From Tateyamaria sp. (GTDB taxonomy: Bacteria > Pseudomonadota > Alphaproteobacteria > Rhodobacterales > Rhodobacteraceae), in the NCBI GenBank assembly GCA_018668195.1, contig JABITU010000321.1:1-13121 (forward strand): 13,121 nt of DNA, written 5' to 3'. Below the pieces are notes generated by a model. The model saw only the letters and a list, made by a program, of their open reading frames with translations, was not told the DNA's origin and did no database searches. The position numbers and the translations under genes were made by a program. This document shows, piece by piece, positions 7,173 to 13,121 of the stretch; within the stretch, counting starts at the first letter, position 1; each line of letters begins with the position of its first letter.

Positions 7173-7553
7173 ATGTTTTCTATTCCCGGCAAACAGGCCG
7201 TAAATATCACCGAACGCGCTGCGGCGCACATCTCTAAATTGATGGAGAAAGAAGGCCACAAGGGCCTGCGCATTGGCGTAAAAAAGGGTGGCTGCGCAGG
7301 CATGGAATATACCATGGAATATGTGGACGTAACAGACCCTAACGATGAGGTTGTAGAACAAGACGGTGCGCGTGTTATGATTGCACCGATGGCCCAGATG
7401 TTTCTGTTCGGGACCGAGATTGACTATGAAACGTCGCTGTTAGAATCTGGGTTCAAATTCAACAATCCCAACGTGGCTGATGCTTGTGGCTGTGGAGAGT
7501 CGATAAGCTTCAAGGATATCGACGCCCTGACTGCAGAGCACAGCCCATCCTGA
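7173..7553 (+). CDS. sufA: A-type Fe-S cluster carrier (SufA/IscA/ErpA family)
   Basis: A 126-residue HesB/IscA-family protein. The three cysteines that hold a [2Fe-2S] or [4Fe-4S] cluster at the dimer interface are present: Cys41 in KKGGCAGMEY, and Cys105 and Cys107 in the C-terminal ACGCGES motif. These proteins accept clusters from the SufBCD or IscU scaffold and pass them to apo-enzymes. The ATG at 7173 has AGAGG about 8 nt upstream. Paired with the SufT-like gene upstream, it looks like a small Fe-S delivery module; no sufBCDS genes are in the window, so whether they lie nearby cannot be told. Sequence alone does not cleanly separate SufA, IscA and ErpA. It converges on the 2OG oxygenase gene with 87 bp between the two stops. 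Confidence 0.9.
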   Translation: MFSIPGKQAVNITERAAAHISKLMEKEGHKGLRIGVKKGGCAGMEYTMEYVDVTDPNDEVVEQDGARVMIAPMAQMFLFGTEIDYETSLLESGFKFNNPNVADACGCGESISFKDIDALTAEHSPS

Positions 7554-7613
7554 CAAGATTGTTCTGCGGCAGACGTTGGTCAAACGATCAGGAACCTTCT
7601 CAGCTTGAAATTC

Positions 7614-7632
7614 CCAAAATCCTAGGTTTTGG
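7614..7632. terminator. Possible weak bidirectional terminator
   Basis: CCAAAA (7614-7619) and TTTTGG (7627-7632) form a 6-bp inverted repeat around TCCTAGG, between two convergent genes. It lies just 3' of the sufA-like gene and 8 nt beyond the oxygenase stop. The stem is AT-rich and short, so function is uncertain. Confidence 0.3.
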
Positions 7633-7640
7633 CAGCTGGA

Positions 7641-8546
7641 TTATGCTGTCGCTTGTAAATGCAGATATGTCTCGCGGAAACGCTCCGAAAGATGATCGCC
7701 TGCCTTTACCGGGGGCTGGCCGGGTGGCGCAACATTTGTGTTATAGCTTGGATTAAAGAACAGCGGCACTGAAATACGCTCTGCCTTGCCCCCCACCACT
7801 CGGTGCGGTGTGGCCATGACCCGGCCTTGGGTCCAGAATTCGAGCATCTCGCCAAAGTTGATGATGAACGTGCCGGGCGGCGCGCTGATTGGGATCCAGC
7901 CACCGCCACGCTTGCGCACCTCAAGCCCCGGTGATCCGTCCGTGGCCAGCAACGTCAGACATCCGTAATCCGTGTGCGTGGCAACCCCGAAATCATGTGC
8001 CCCTGCCCATTCTGGGCGTTTGGGATAAAAGTTGCCGCGCAACAGGGCCATTGGCGCATCAAAAGCTCCTTGAAAATGATCGGCATCCATTCCAAGCGAT
8101 TGTGCCGTTGCCCGCAACAGGGATTTGGACACGGTCAGCGCATCCTCGTAATAGGCGCAGATCACGCGCCTGAAATTGGAGCCCTCTGGCCAAAGGTTGG
8201 GCGCATAAAAGGCATTGGTTGAAAGCGGGTGCCCGTTGGGCACTTGGTACCCCACATCAAAGAATTGTTTGTAGTCCGGGTTTGCCTTTGGATCGACCTT
8301 TTCGGAACCCGGCGCACCCCACCCTCGGTTGGAGCCCGTGCGCGCCATATCTAAATCTCGCTTGTGCGCTTCATTCAGATTAAAAAAGGAGCTATAGGTG
8401 TCAATCACTTCTTCAACCCGTACAGAATCAAGCGCCGAGTTGTGAACGGTGGCAAATCCAACGTGTGTTGCCGCGTTTCGCAACGACATAAGGCTCGACC
8501 GGTCGCCCGCAACGAGCGCTCGCGCATCCAGTTTCGGGATCATCAT
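7641..8546 (-). CDS. 2-oxoglutarate/Fe(II)-dependent dioxygenase, isopenicillin N synthase-like
   Basis: A 301-residue cytosolic non-haem iron oxygenase of the 2OG-Fe(II)/isopenicillin N synthase-like superfamily. The iron triad is visible: His191 and Asp193 in THTDYGCLTLL, and His248 in ATPHRVV; Arg257 in ERISVPLFFNPS (the RxS motif) would bind the 2-oxoglutarate carboxylate. The N-terminal DIOX_N region occupies about residues 1-110 (RNAATHVGFATVHN near 23-36, then the SNRGWGAPGSEK stretch near 72-83). Length is normal. Close homologues in alphaproteobacteria are usually annotated only by superfamily, so the substrate is unknown; plant-type flavonoid or hormone names sometimes carried over should not be trusted. 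The start has tandem ATGs (8546 and 8543) with a weak GGAATG upstream. The gene is divergent from tpiA with 94 bp between starts, enough for two promoters, and convergent with the sufA-like gene. Confidence 0.88.
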   Translation of the reverse strand: MMIPKLDARALVAGDRSSLMSLRNAATHVGFATVHNSALDSVRVEEVIDTYSSFFNLNEAHKRDLDMARTGSNRGWGAPGSEKVDPKANPDYKQFFDVGYQVPNGHPLSTNAFYAPNLWPEGSNFRRVICAYYEDALTVSKSLLRATAQSLGMDADHFQGAFDAPMALLRGNFYPKRPEWAGAHDFGVATHTDYGCLTLLATDGSPGLEVRKRGGGWIPISAPPGTFIINFGEMLEFWTQGRVMATPHRVVGGKAERISVPLFFNPSYNTNVAPPGQPPVKAGDHLSERFRETYLHLQATA

Positions 8547-8562
8547 TCATTCCATGTTTCGT

Positions 8563-8585
8563 GTTGCGCGCAGGCCTAGCGCAAC
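8563..8585. promoter_or_regulatory. Inverted repeat in the oxygenase-tpiA divergent region
   Basis: GTTGCGC (8563-8569) and its exact complement GCGCAAC (8579-8585) flank a 9-nt spacer, close to the oxygenase start and 55 bp before tpiA. TTGCGC 16 bp from CACAAT (8586-8591) could also be the tpiA -35/-10 pair, so the repeat may overlap promoter elements. Confidence 0.3.
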
Positions 8586-8626
8586 CACAATCCCAATGCT
8601 AGGTACCAGTCTGAAACAAACCAAAA

Positions 8627-8631
8627 AAGGG
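8627..8631 (+). promoter_or_regulatory. Ribosome binding site that decides the tpiA start
   Basis: AAGGG lies 9 nt before the ATG at 8641 but only 3 nt before the in-frame ATG at 8635, and is far from the upstream open frame that begins at 8449. This favours 8641 and the normal TpiA N-terminus MRRKLTAGNWKMNG. Confidence 0.6.
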
Positions 8632-8640
8632 CATATGTAC

Positions 8641-9387
8641 ATGCGGCGTAAACTGACAGCAGGCAACTGGAAAATGAACGGAAACCGCGGTTTAATGGCC
8701 GAGCTTGGTACATTGTCTGGCAGCCAGTCAGCGGATGCGCCTGAAATTGTGATATGCCCTCCGCACCCGCTGCTGACCCGAGCCATAGACGCTACATTAG
8801 GCAGCCCAATCGAGATCGGCGGTCAAGATTGCCATGCAGCAACCAAGGGCGCCTATACTGGTGATGTCGCGGCCTCGATGATTGCCGAAACCGGGGCCAC
8901 CTTTGTCATCGTCGGCCACTCAGAACGCCGGGACGGTCACTCTGAAAGTGATGAGACTGTCCGCAGCAAGGCGGAAGCGGCTTGGGCTGCGGGTTTGACT
9001 GCAATCATCTGCATAGGTGAAAGCGAAGCCGAGCGCGCAGGCAGCGACACATTGCAAATCATTGCTGAACAATTGCAGGCCTCATTGCCAGACGGTGCAA
9101 CCGCCGAAAACACCGTTGTCGCCTATGAACCGATCTGGGCCATTGGCACAGGTAAAGTTCCGACGCTTGCGCAAATCATCGAAACCCACGACATGTTGCG
9201 CGGCGAACTTTTGACGCGGCTAGACGACGCAGGCACTGGCATCCGCCTGCTTTACGGCGGGTCGGTCAAGCCCACCAATGCCGCCGAAATCTTTCAGGCC
9301 GAGAACGTCGACGGTGCGCTGGTTGGCGGTGCATCTCTCAAAGCTGCAGACTTTCAACCCATTATTGACGCGCTCGCTGCGTCCTGA
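8641..9387 (+). CDS. tpiA: Triose-phosphate isomerase
   Basis: A 248-residue TIM-barrel enzyme interconverting dihydroxyacetone phosphate and glyceraldehyde-3-phosphate in glycolysis and gluconeogenesis. All catalytic elements are present: Asn9 and Lys11 in AGNWKMNG, the electrophile His93 in VGHSERR, the catalytic base Glu163 in AYEPIWAIGTGK (loop 6 follows), and the phosphate-binding YGGSVKP (205-211) and ALVGGASL (226-233). Length is typical. The frame is open 192 bp further upstream, into the divergent oxygenase gene, but those codons are not TpiA-like and the AAGGG site supports 8641. No other glycolytic gene accompanies it (no gap or pgk), and it is followed by a terminator-like hairpin before the convergent TRAP genes. 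Confidence 0.98.
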   Translation: MRRKLTAGNWKMNGNRGLMAELGTLSGSQSADAPEIVICPPHPLLTRAIDATLGSPIEIGGQDCHAATKGAYTGDVAASMIAETGATFVIVGHSERRDGHSESDETVRSKAEAAWAAGLTAIICIGESEAERAGSDTLQIIAEQLQASLPDGATAENTVVAYEPIWAIGTGKVPTLAQIIETHDMLRGELLTRLDDAGTGIRLLYGGSVKPTNAAEIFQAENVDGALVGGASLKAADFQPIIDALAAS

Positions 9388-9406
9388 GCACTTTAATTTC
9401 AGAGCA

Positions 9407-9448
9407 CTTTGGGACTAAATTTTACCAGCCCCAAAGCGCACTCTTTTT
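9407..9448 (+). terminator. Terminator between tpiA and dctM
   Basis: CTTTGGG (9407-9413) pairs with CCCAAAG (9430-9436) across a 16-nt loop, followed shortly by a T-rich run (CTCTTTTT, 9441-9448). It starts 20 nt past the tpiA stop. The same stem could serve the converging dctM transcript, which ends at 9453. Confidence 0.45.
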
Positions 9449-9452
9449 GCGC

Positions 9453-10994
9453 CTATTTCACGATGATCTCAGGTCCCATCACCATCGTGGGCAACCATGT
9501 TGAGATGGCTGGAATATAAGTCACCATGATAAGAAAGACGAACAACACCGACAGGAATGGCAAGGCAGCGCGCACAACGCGCATCATTGGCATTCCAGCT
9601 ACACCAGATGTCACAAACAGGTTGAGACCCACCGGCGGAGTGATCATTCCAATCTCCATATTGACAACCATGATGATGCCCAGATGGATCGGGTCTATCC
9701 CCAATTCTATCGCAATGGGAAACACAAGTGGCGCGACGATAACCAATAAACCTGATGGCTCCATGAACTGACCGCCAATCAGGAGTATAACATTCACAAT
9801 AATCAAGAAAACGACCGGACCAAAGCCGGCATCCAGCATCGCACCTGCAATCGACTGGGGGATTTGCTCGTCTGTTAGAACATGTTTCAGGATCAGCGCG
9901 TTAGCGATGATGAACATCAGCGTCACGGTCAGCTTGCCCGCTTCAAAGAACGCTTGTTTGGTGTCGGGATGCACAAGGGCGAGCGGCATGCGGGCGAAAT
10001 CGCTGGCAATTGCGAATGGTTTCACGGGCAAGCCCCGCAAGACGCGCTCGGCCACCGCGACGCCAGCGGCCGCCCCAAAACCAATCAAGGTTGCGGGAAC
10101 AAGCGCAAGCGCCCCTCCCGATATCAGCCAAAGAACAATGCCGAAAAACAGGCCAACCATCAATGTGATTCCGGTGAAATTTCCAGCCTTGGGCGCTGTG
10201 CGCGCAAAGACGCCCATATCGCGGTAAATAAAACTAGCGATCAGAAAGGAATAAACAGCCGCCACCGCCGCCGCCTCGGTTGGGGTAAAGATACCGCCAT
10301 AGATGCCCCCCAAAATGATTATGATAAGGAACAAGCCACCAGAGGCTGCACCGGCAGAAGCAGCAACCTCGCCCCACCCCTGCCATTCGCCCTTTGGCAG
10401 GTTTTTGACCTTTGCAATCCCATAAATGGTGACCATCAGCATCGTACCAGCCAAAAGGCCTGGAATAACACCCCCAAGAAACATCCGACCCACGGAAACA
10501 TCCGTGGCTGATGCATAGACCACCATAACAATGGACGGCGGGATCAGAATGCCCAAGGTGCCTGCGTTCGCAATGACGCCAGCCGCAAAATCCTTAGAAT
10601 AACCGACCTGACGCATGCCCGCGATCACGATCGAGCCGATCGCAACAACAGTGGCAGGTGACGAACCAGACAGGGCCGCGAACATCATACAGGCAAAGAC
10701 ACCAGCAATCGCGAGCCCACCGGGAAAGTGCCCGACAACCGCAATGGAAAACCGGATGATCCGTTTGGCAACGCCACCCGTCGACATAAAAGTTGAAGCC
10801 AGGACAAAAAATGGGATCGCGAGCAGTGTGTAGTGACCCGCCATCGCCTGAAACAGCGTCTGTGCAATAGAAGCCAGCGACGTATCACTGAGAACCAACA
10901 AAAACAGGATAGAGGACATGCCAAGGCTAACCGCTATCGGAACGCCGATCAGCATTAAGCCGATGACAACAATAAAAAGAATTGCAACTTCCAT
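9453..10994 (-). CDS. dctM: TRAP transporter large permease subunit DctM, long form
   Basis: A 513-residue inner-membrane protein, the substrate-translocating large subunit of a tripartite ATP-independent periplasmic (sodium-driven) transporter. Family features run through the protein: the N-terminal helix FIVVIGLMLIGVPIAVSLGM, AIPFFVLASTFMSTGGVAKR (59-78), ALSGSSPATVVAIG (107-120), NAGTLGILIPPSIVMVVYA (143-161), IFTPTEAAAVAAVYSF (235-250), and MEIGMITPPVGLNLFVTSGV (446-465). The usual length is about 430. The excess is an insertion at about 265-348, after the TPTEAAAVAAVYS helix, with two hydrophobic segments (about 272-292 and 297-315), so two more membrane helices than the classical form are expected. 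The ATG at 10992-10994 follows the dctQ stop by 3 bp, indicating translational coupling. The substrate cannot be read from this subunit. Confidence 0.95.
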   Translation of the reverse strand: MEVAILFIVVIGLMLIGVPIAVSLGMSSILFLLVLSDTSLASIAQTLFQAMAGHYTLLAIPFFVLASTFMSTGGVAKRIIRFSIAVVGHFPGGLAIAGVFACMMFAALSGSSPATVVAIGSIVIAGMRQVGYSKDFAAGVIANAGTLGILIPPSIVMVVYASATDVSVGRMFLGGVIPGLLAGTMLMVTIYGIAKVKNLPKGEWQGWGEVAASAGAASGGLFLIIIILGGIYGGIFTPTEAAAVAAVYSFLIASFIYRDMGVFARTAPKAGNFTGITLMVGLFFGIVLWLISGGALALVPATLIGFGAAAGVAVAERVLRGLPVKPFAIASDFARMPLALVHPDTKQAFFEAGKLTVTLMFIIANALILKHVLTDEQIPQSIAGAMLDAGFGPVVFLIIVNVILLIGGQFMEPSGLLVIVAPLVFPIAIELGIDPIHLGIIMVVNMEIGMITPPVGLNLFVTSGVAGMPMMRVVRAALPFLSVLFVFLIMVTYIPAISTWLPTMVMGPEIIVK

Positions 10995-10997
10995 GTG

Positions 10998-11687
10998 TTA
11001 GTCGCCTTTATTTATGTGTTTTACGGCATCGACCTCGTCTTCGGCCTCGTGGCTCACGATTAGGCTGTCTGCCTCGCCCCGGATCAGACGAATGGTGGCT
11101 TGGACAAAGCGGAACAACAATAATGCCATGCCAAAGGGTAGGATCGCATAAGGGATAAAGCGCGGAATTTTCTCGTAGTCTTCACCTTCGTTCATGATGG
11201 GCTGGATCCAGCGCAGCCATTCCGGAAACGGAATGTCGATTGTTTCATACCAACCGCGATAGGATGACCGGCGCATTTCTTCAAAGCCGGTCGGAAACCA
11301 TTTGCCCGTGGTTTGCGGCAAGTTGGCAAAATTTGCCCAATAATCCCACGCGCCTTTGAGCAAAAGAAATGCATAAGCAAGGCACACCGCCGCAGCGGCA
11401 AGCGCTAGGATCCTTCGGATCGATGGCGAAAACAAGTTGGTGATCGCGTCCACACCCAGATGCGCTGTAATCTTGACCGCATAGCTCACACCGAACAAAA
11501 CCAACCAAGCAAACAGGAATGTCACCGCCTCAAGGCCCCAAATTAGACCGGTGTTATAGCCATAACGCAAAACGACATTGATAAAGGTGATGATCGTCAT
11601 ACCTGCCAGCAGCAGGGCGATCATGGTTTCTTCGATCTCGTTAACGATCCGGCCAAGGGTGGATTTTAGATGTGGGTGTTGCAACAT
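10998..11687 (-). CDS. dctQ: TRAP transporter small permease subunit DctQ, with enlarged periplasmic loop
   Basis: A 229-residue inner-membrane protein, the small subunit that scaffolds DctM. Four hydrophobic helices are seen at about 20-41, 53-71, 93-112 and 177-200. The VLRYGYNTGLIWGLEAV segment (39-55) is typical of the family. Normal DctQ is about 160-200 residues; here the loop between helices 3 and 4 is about 64 residues long and rich in Trp, Tyr and Pro (FPTGFEEMRRSSYRGWY, FPEWLRWIQPIM). By the usual N-in topology this loop is periplasmic. I chose the ATG at 11685-11687 because AAGGG sits 6 nt upstream; a GTG at 11742-11744 would add 19 residues but lacks a ribosome binding site. It lies 119 bp downstream of dctP, after a strong stem-loop, and 3 bp before dctM. 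Confidence 0.93.
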   Translation of the reverse strand: MLQHPHLKSTLGRIVNEIEETMIALLLAGMTIITFINVVLRYGYNTGLIWGLEAVTFLFAWLVLFGVSYAVKITAHLGVDAITNLFSPSIRRILALAAAAVCLAYAFLLLKGAWDYWANFANLPQTTGKWFPTGFEEMRRSSYRGWYETIDIPFPEWLRWIQPIMNEGEDYEKIPRFIPYAILPFGMALLLFRFVQATIRLIRGEADSLIVSHEAEDEVDAVKHINKGD

Positions 11688-11693
11688 CTGCTG

Positions 11694-11698
11694 CCCTT
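11694..11698 (-). promoter_or_regulatory. Ribosome binding site that decides the dctQ start
   Basis: AAGGG on the minus strand is 6 nt before the ATG ending at 11687. The longer GTG-started frame (11744) has no comparable site, so the shorter protein is preferred. Confidence 0.6.
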
Positions 11699-11760
11699 TT
11701 GCGATTTTTGGGAAAATATCCAAACACAGCACATTCACAGCCACTGTTTGGAACAGAGGT

Positions 11761-11785
11761 CACACCCCGAGCATCCCGGGATGTG
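11761..11785 (-). other. Intercistronic stem-loop between dctP and dctQ
   Basis: On the minus strand CACATCCCG pairs with CGGGGTGTG over 9 bp (one G-U) around a 7-nt loop, starting about 21 nt after the dctP stop. No T-run follows, so it is more likely an mRNA stabiliser or partial attenuator than a full terminator. Such elements can keep the binding protein in excess over the membrane subunits. The loop region also contains the palindrome CATCCCGGGATG. Confidence 0.5.
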
Positions 11786-11806
11786 GCACATGTCATAGTC
11801 TAAGTA

Positions 11807-12808
11807 TCACAGACCAGCGTTGATTGCCTGAGCTGCGTCAATGTTCTCCTGGCCTACGTCACCTTTGAACTGTTCCCAAACCGGTTTCATCACAGAAACC
11901 CATTCGGTGCGTTGCTCAGATGTTAGCTCACGAACAACACCGCCCGCCGCGACGATCGCAGCTTTGGCTTCGGCGTTGACGCGTGTCGATTCTGCGTTCC
12001 GCGTTGTGGTGACTTCCGCAAGAATGGTGGCGAACTGATCGCGCGTGTCACCATCAAGACTGTCCCAGAAATCGGTCGAAGTCACGACAAGGTAGTCGAT
12101 GATACCGTGGTTAGTCTCGGTCACGCCATCCTGCACTTCAAAGAACTTCTGGCCGTAAATGTTCGACCAAGTGTTTTCCTGACCGTCCACAACGCCAGTT
12201 TGCAGCGCACCGTATACTTCGGAGAAAGCCATAGGCTGCGGCGAGCCGCCAATGGCCGCCATTTGCGCCTTGAGCACGTCAGAGTTTTGTACGCGGAACT
12301 TCAGACCGTTGGCATCTGACGGCGAAATAAGTGGCTTGTTGGCCGACATATTTTTCATGCCGTTGTGCCAGAATTGCAGCCCTAGCAGTCCGCGACGAGT
12401 CATCGATTCTTTCATCGCCTGACCAGTTTCCGAGGTTTGAAACGCATCAACTGCAGCAATATTTTTGAACATGAACGGCAAGTCAAAGATGCGAAACTGC
12501 TTGGTAAACTGCTCAAACTTTGACAGCGACGGAGCGGCCAGCTGAACATCTCCTTGCAGCAGCGCCTCGAGGACCTGATTGTCATTGTAAAGGGTTGATT
12601 GCGGAAACACTTCCATGCAGGCAGTGCCGTTCATCTCATCGTTCACCCGTTGTTGAAGAAGCGATGCGGCAATGCCTTTAGGGTGACGATCTGTGTTGGT
12701 CACGTGGCTGAACTTGATTACAAGTTCGCCCGCGTCGCAGGCCGCAGAAGCGGCGCCCGCGCCCACACTTAGTGCCAGTGCCGTTGCGGCAGCGGTAAAA
12801 AATTTCAT
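11807..12808 (-). CDS. dctP: TRAP transporter periplasmic binding protein, DctP family
   Basis: A 333-residue secreted solute-binding protein. Residues 1-22 form a Sec signal peptide (MKFF, hydrophobic core TAAATALALSVGAGA, cleavage after ASA). The mature part shows DctP hallmarks: ELVIKFSHVTNTDRHPKG (28-45), EVFPQSTLYNDNQVLEALLQ (66-85), LPFMFKN, the substrate-carboxylate-binding Arg172 in GLKFRVQNSDV, and FSEVYGALQTGVVDGQENTW (195-214) with Asn212. DctP proteins bind organic acids, often C4-dicarboxylates such as malate, succinate or fumarate, and hand them to DctQM; the exact ligand here is unproven. Cys24 and Cys64, the only cysteines in the mature protein, could form a disulfide. The ATG ending at 12808 has a strong GGAGGAG 5 nt upstream, fitting high expression. 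It heads the dctPQM unit and follows the regulator gene. Confidence 0.96.
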   Translation of the reverse strand: MKFFTAAATALALSVGAGAASAACDAGELVIKFSHVTNTDRHPKGIAASLLQQRVNDEMNGTACMEVFPQSTLYNDNQVLEALLQGDVQLAAPSLSKFEQFTKQFRIFDLPFMFKNIAAVDAFQTSETGQAMKESMTRRGLLGLQFWHNGMKNMSANKPLISPSDANGLKFRVQNSDVLKAQMAAIGGSPQPMAFSEVYGALQTGVVDGQENTWSNIYGQKFFEVQDGVTETNHGIIDYLVVTSTDFWDSLDGDTRDQFATILAEVTTTRNAESTRVNAEAKAAIVAAGGVVRELTSEQRTEWVSVMKPVWEQFKGDVGQENIDAAQAINAGL

Positions 12809-12934
12809 GATGTCTCCTCCCAGAGATTATCTATGGTCAAGTGTGCCGCCCAGCGGGGCAGCATTAACGATGGATAACAAGGTAGTGCTAACTGACCAAA
12901 GAAATTATTGCCGCACAATCTATGGAGATTATTT

Positions 12935-12962
12935 ATCATATAAAACAACAATTTGCGGTGAA
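12935..12962 (-). promoter_or_regulatory. Candidate sigma-70-like promoter of dctP
   Basis: TTCACC (12957-12962) and TATGAT (12935-12940) on the minus strand are 16 bp apart, predicting a start near 12928, about 120 nt before the dctP ATG. I found no GG-N10-GC (-24/-12) element anywhere in 12809-13050 on this strand, though a sigma-54 promoter was expected from the neighbouring regulator. Confidence 0.35.
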
Positions 12963-12998
12963 TTAGTGATCGCCGCATCATAATGTTACAGCGGCAAA

Positions 12999-13014
12999 GT
13001 GCGAGATTTCACAC
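12999..13014. promoter_or_regulatory. Imperfect palindrome, likely regulator-binding site (proximal)
   Basis: GTGCGAGATTTCACAC is an imperfect 16-bp palindrome with the same GTGCGAGA half as the distal copy read on the other strand. It is centred about 78 bp upstream of the predicted dctP start. It resembles NtrC/DctD-type activator sites. Confidence 0.5.
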
Positions 13015-13029
13015 ACGCGGTGCTGCTAA

Positions 13030-13047
13030 TGTGCGGATTCTCGCACA
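13030..13047. promoter_or_regulatory. Palindrome, likely regulator-binding site (distal)
   Basis: TGTGCGGATTCTCGCACA has perfect 6-bp arms (TGTGCG/CGCACA) and a 6-bp centre. Its centre is 32 bp (about three helical turns) from the proximal site. It lies 3 bp after the regulator stop codon, so it might alternatively act as a small hairpin at the end of that transcript. Confidence 0.5.
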
Positions 13048-13050
13048 GTG

Positions 13051-13121
13051 TTAGCGCCGATAGTTTTCCGCCCGAATCCCGTAGCGAGCCAATTTGTCAT
13101 AAAACGTCTTGCGCGGCAGTT
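13051..13121 (-). CDS. dctD: C-terminal end of a DctD-like sigma-54-dependent response regulator (partial)
   Basis: Only the last 22 codons and the TAA stop (13051-13053) are inside the window; the gene runs off the right edge. They read LPRKTFYDKLARYGIRAENY followed by RR, the typical second half of the Fis-type helix-turn-helix closing NtrC/DctD-family activators (the LPRKTFYDKL pattern is the recognition helix region). In such proteins this domain follows a receiver domain and a sigma-54-interacting AAA+ domain, which cannot be seen here. Placed 242 bp upstream of dctP on the same strand, it is most likely the regulator of the TRAP operon, working with a DctB-type sensor kinase expected further right. 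The family is well supported by the motif; the name dctD is inference from context. Confidence 0.8.
   Translation of the reverse strand, partial: LPRKTFYDKLARYGIRAENYRR

Noticed and set aside
8449..8640. 64-residue N-terminal extension of tpiA
   Set aside because: It overlaps the divergent oxygenase gene and is not TpiA-like; AAGGG and the canonical N-terminus place the start at 8641.
12843..12862. Sigma-54 promoter just before dctP (TGGGCGGCACACTTGA on the minus strand)
   Set aside because: It has a GG but the base pair at the -12 position is GA, not GC, and it lies only about 25-50 nt from the ATG; it fails the GG-N10-GC rule.

Overview
The window looks like chromosome from an alphaproteobacterium of the Rhodobacteraceae (Roseobacter-like) type. 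This rests on gene content and protein style: Lon followed by an HU-family gene, a fused RimB/RimK protein, a SufT-SufA pair, and a DctPQM TRAP transporter beside an NtrC/DctD-type regulator. The assignment is inference; there is no rRNA or other phylogenetic marker here. I see no tRNA, rRNA, CRISPR array, IS element, phage gene or integration site, and the window reads as ordinary core/metabolic chromosome.

Layout. (1) 49-3141, minus strand: lon protease and, downstream of a strong hairpin terminator, an unusual HU-family DNA-binding protein with its own likely promoter. (2) 3142-3572: a 431-bp gap with no convincing gene, holding the lon leader. (3) 3573-4700, minus: tgt, tRNA-guanine transglycosylase. 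(4) 4701-5014: divergent regulatory region with dyad and direct-repeat signals. (5) 5015-7553, plus: a RimB-RimK fusion (ribosomal S6 glutamylation type), then SufT-like and SufA-like Fe-S assembly proteins, each apparently with promoter signals of its own. (6) 7641-8546, minus: a 2-oxoglutarate/Fe(II) oxygenase of unknown substrate, divergent from tpiA (8641-9387, plus). (7) 9453-13121, minus: TRAP transporter genes dctM, dctQ and dctP, preceded by the last codons of a DctD-like sigma-54 activator cut by the window edge. Reading along the minus strand the order is regulator, dctP, dctQ, dctM.

How they work together. The TRAP block is a self-contained uptake system: DctP binds an organic acid in the periplasm, DctQ and DctM form the sodium-coupled membrane unit, and the adjacent regulator probably controls dctP through two palindromes 32 bp apart in the 242-bp leader. 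SufT and SufA act in Fe-S cluster maturation. Tgt and RimK both act on the translation machinery (tRNA and ribosomal protein modification). The remaining genes are housekeeping.

I found no clearly undescribed multi-gene system. The most interesting items are the RimB-RimK fusion, the HU protein with a long tail and shortened DNA-binding arm, the matched insertions in DctQ and DctM, and the regulator-site architecture upstream of dctP, where no canonical -24/-12 promoter is visible.
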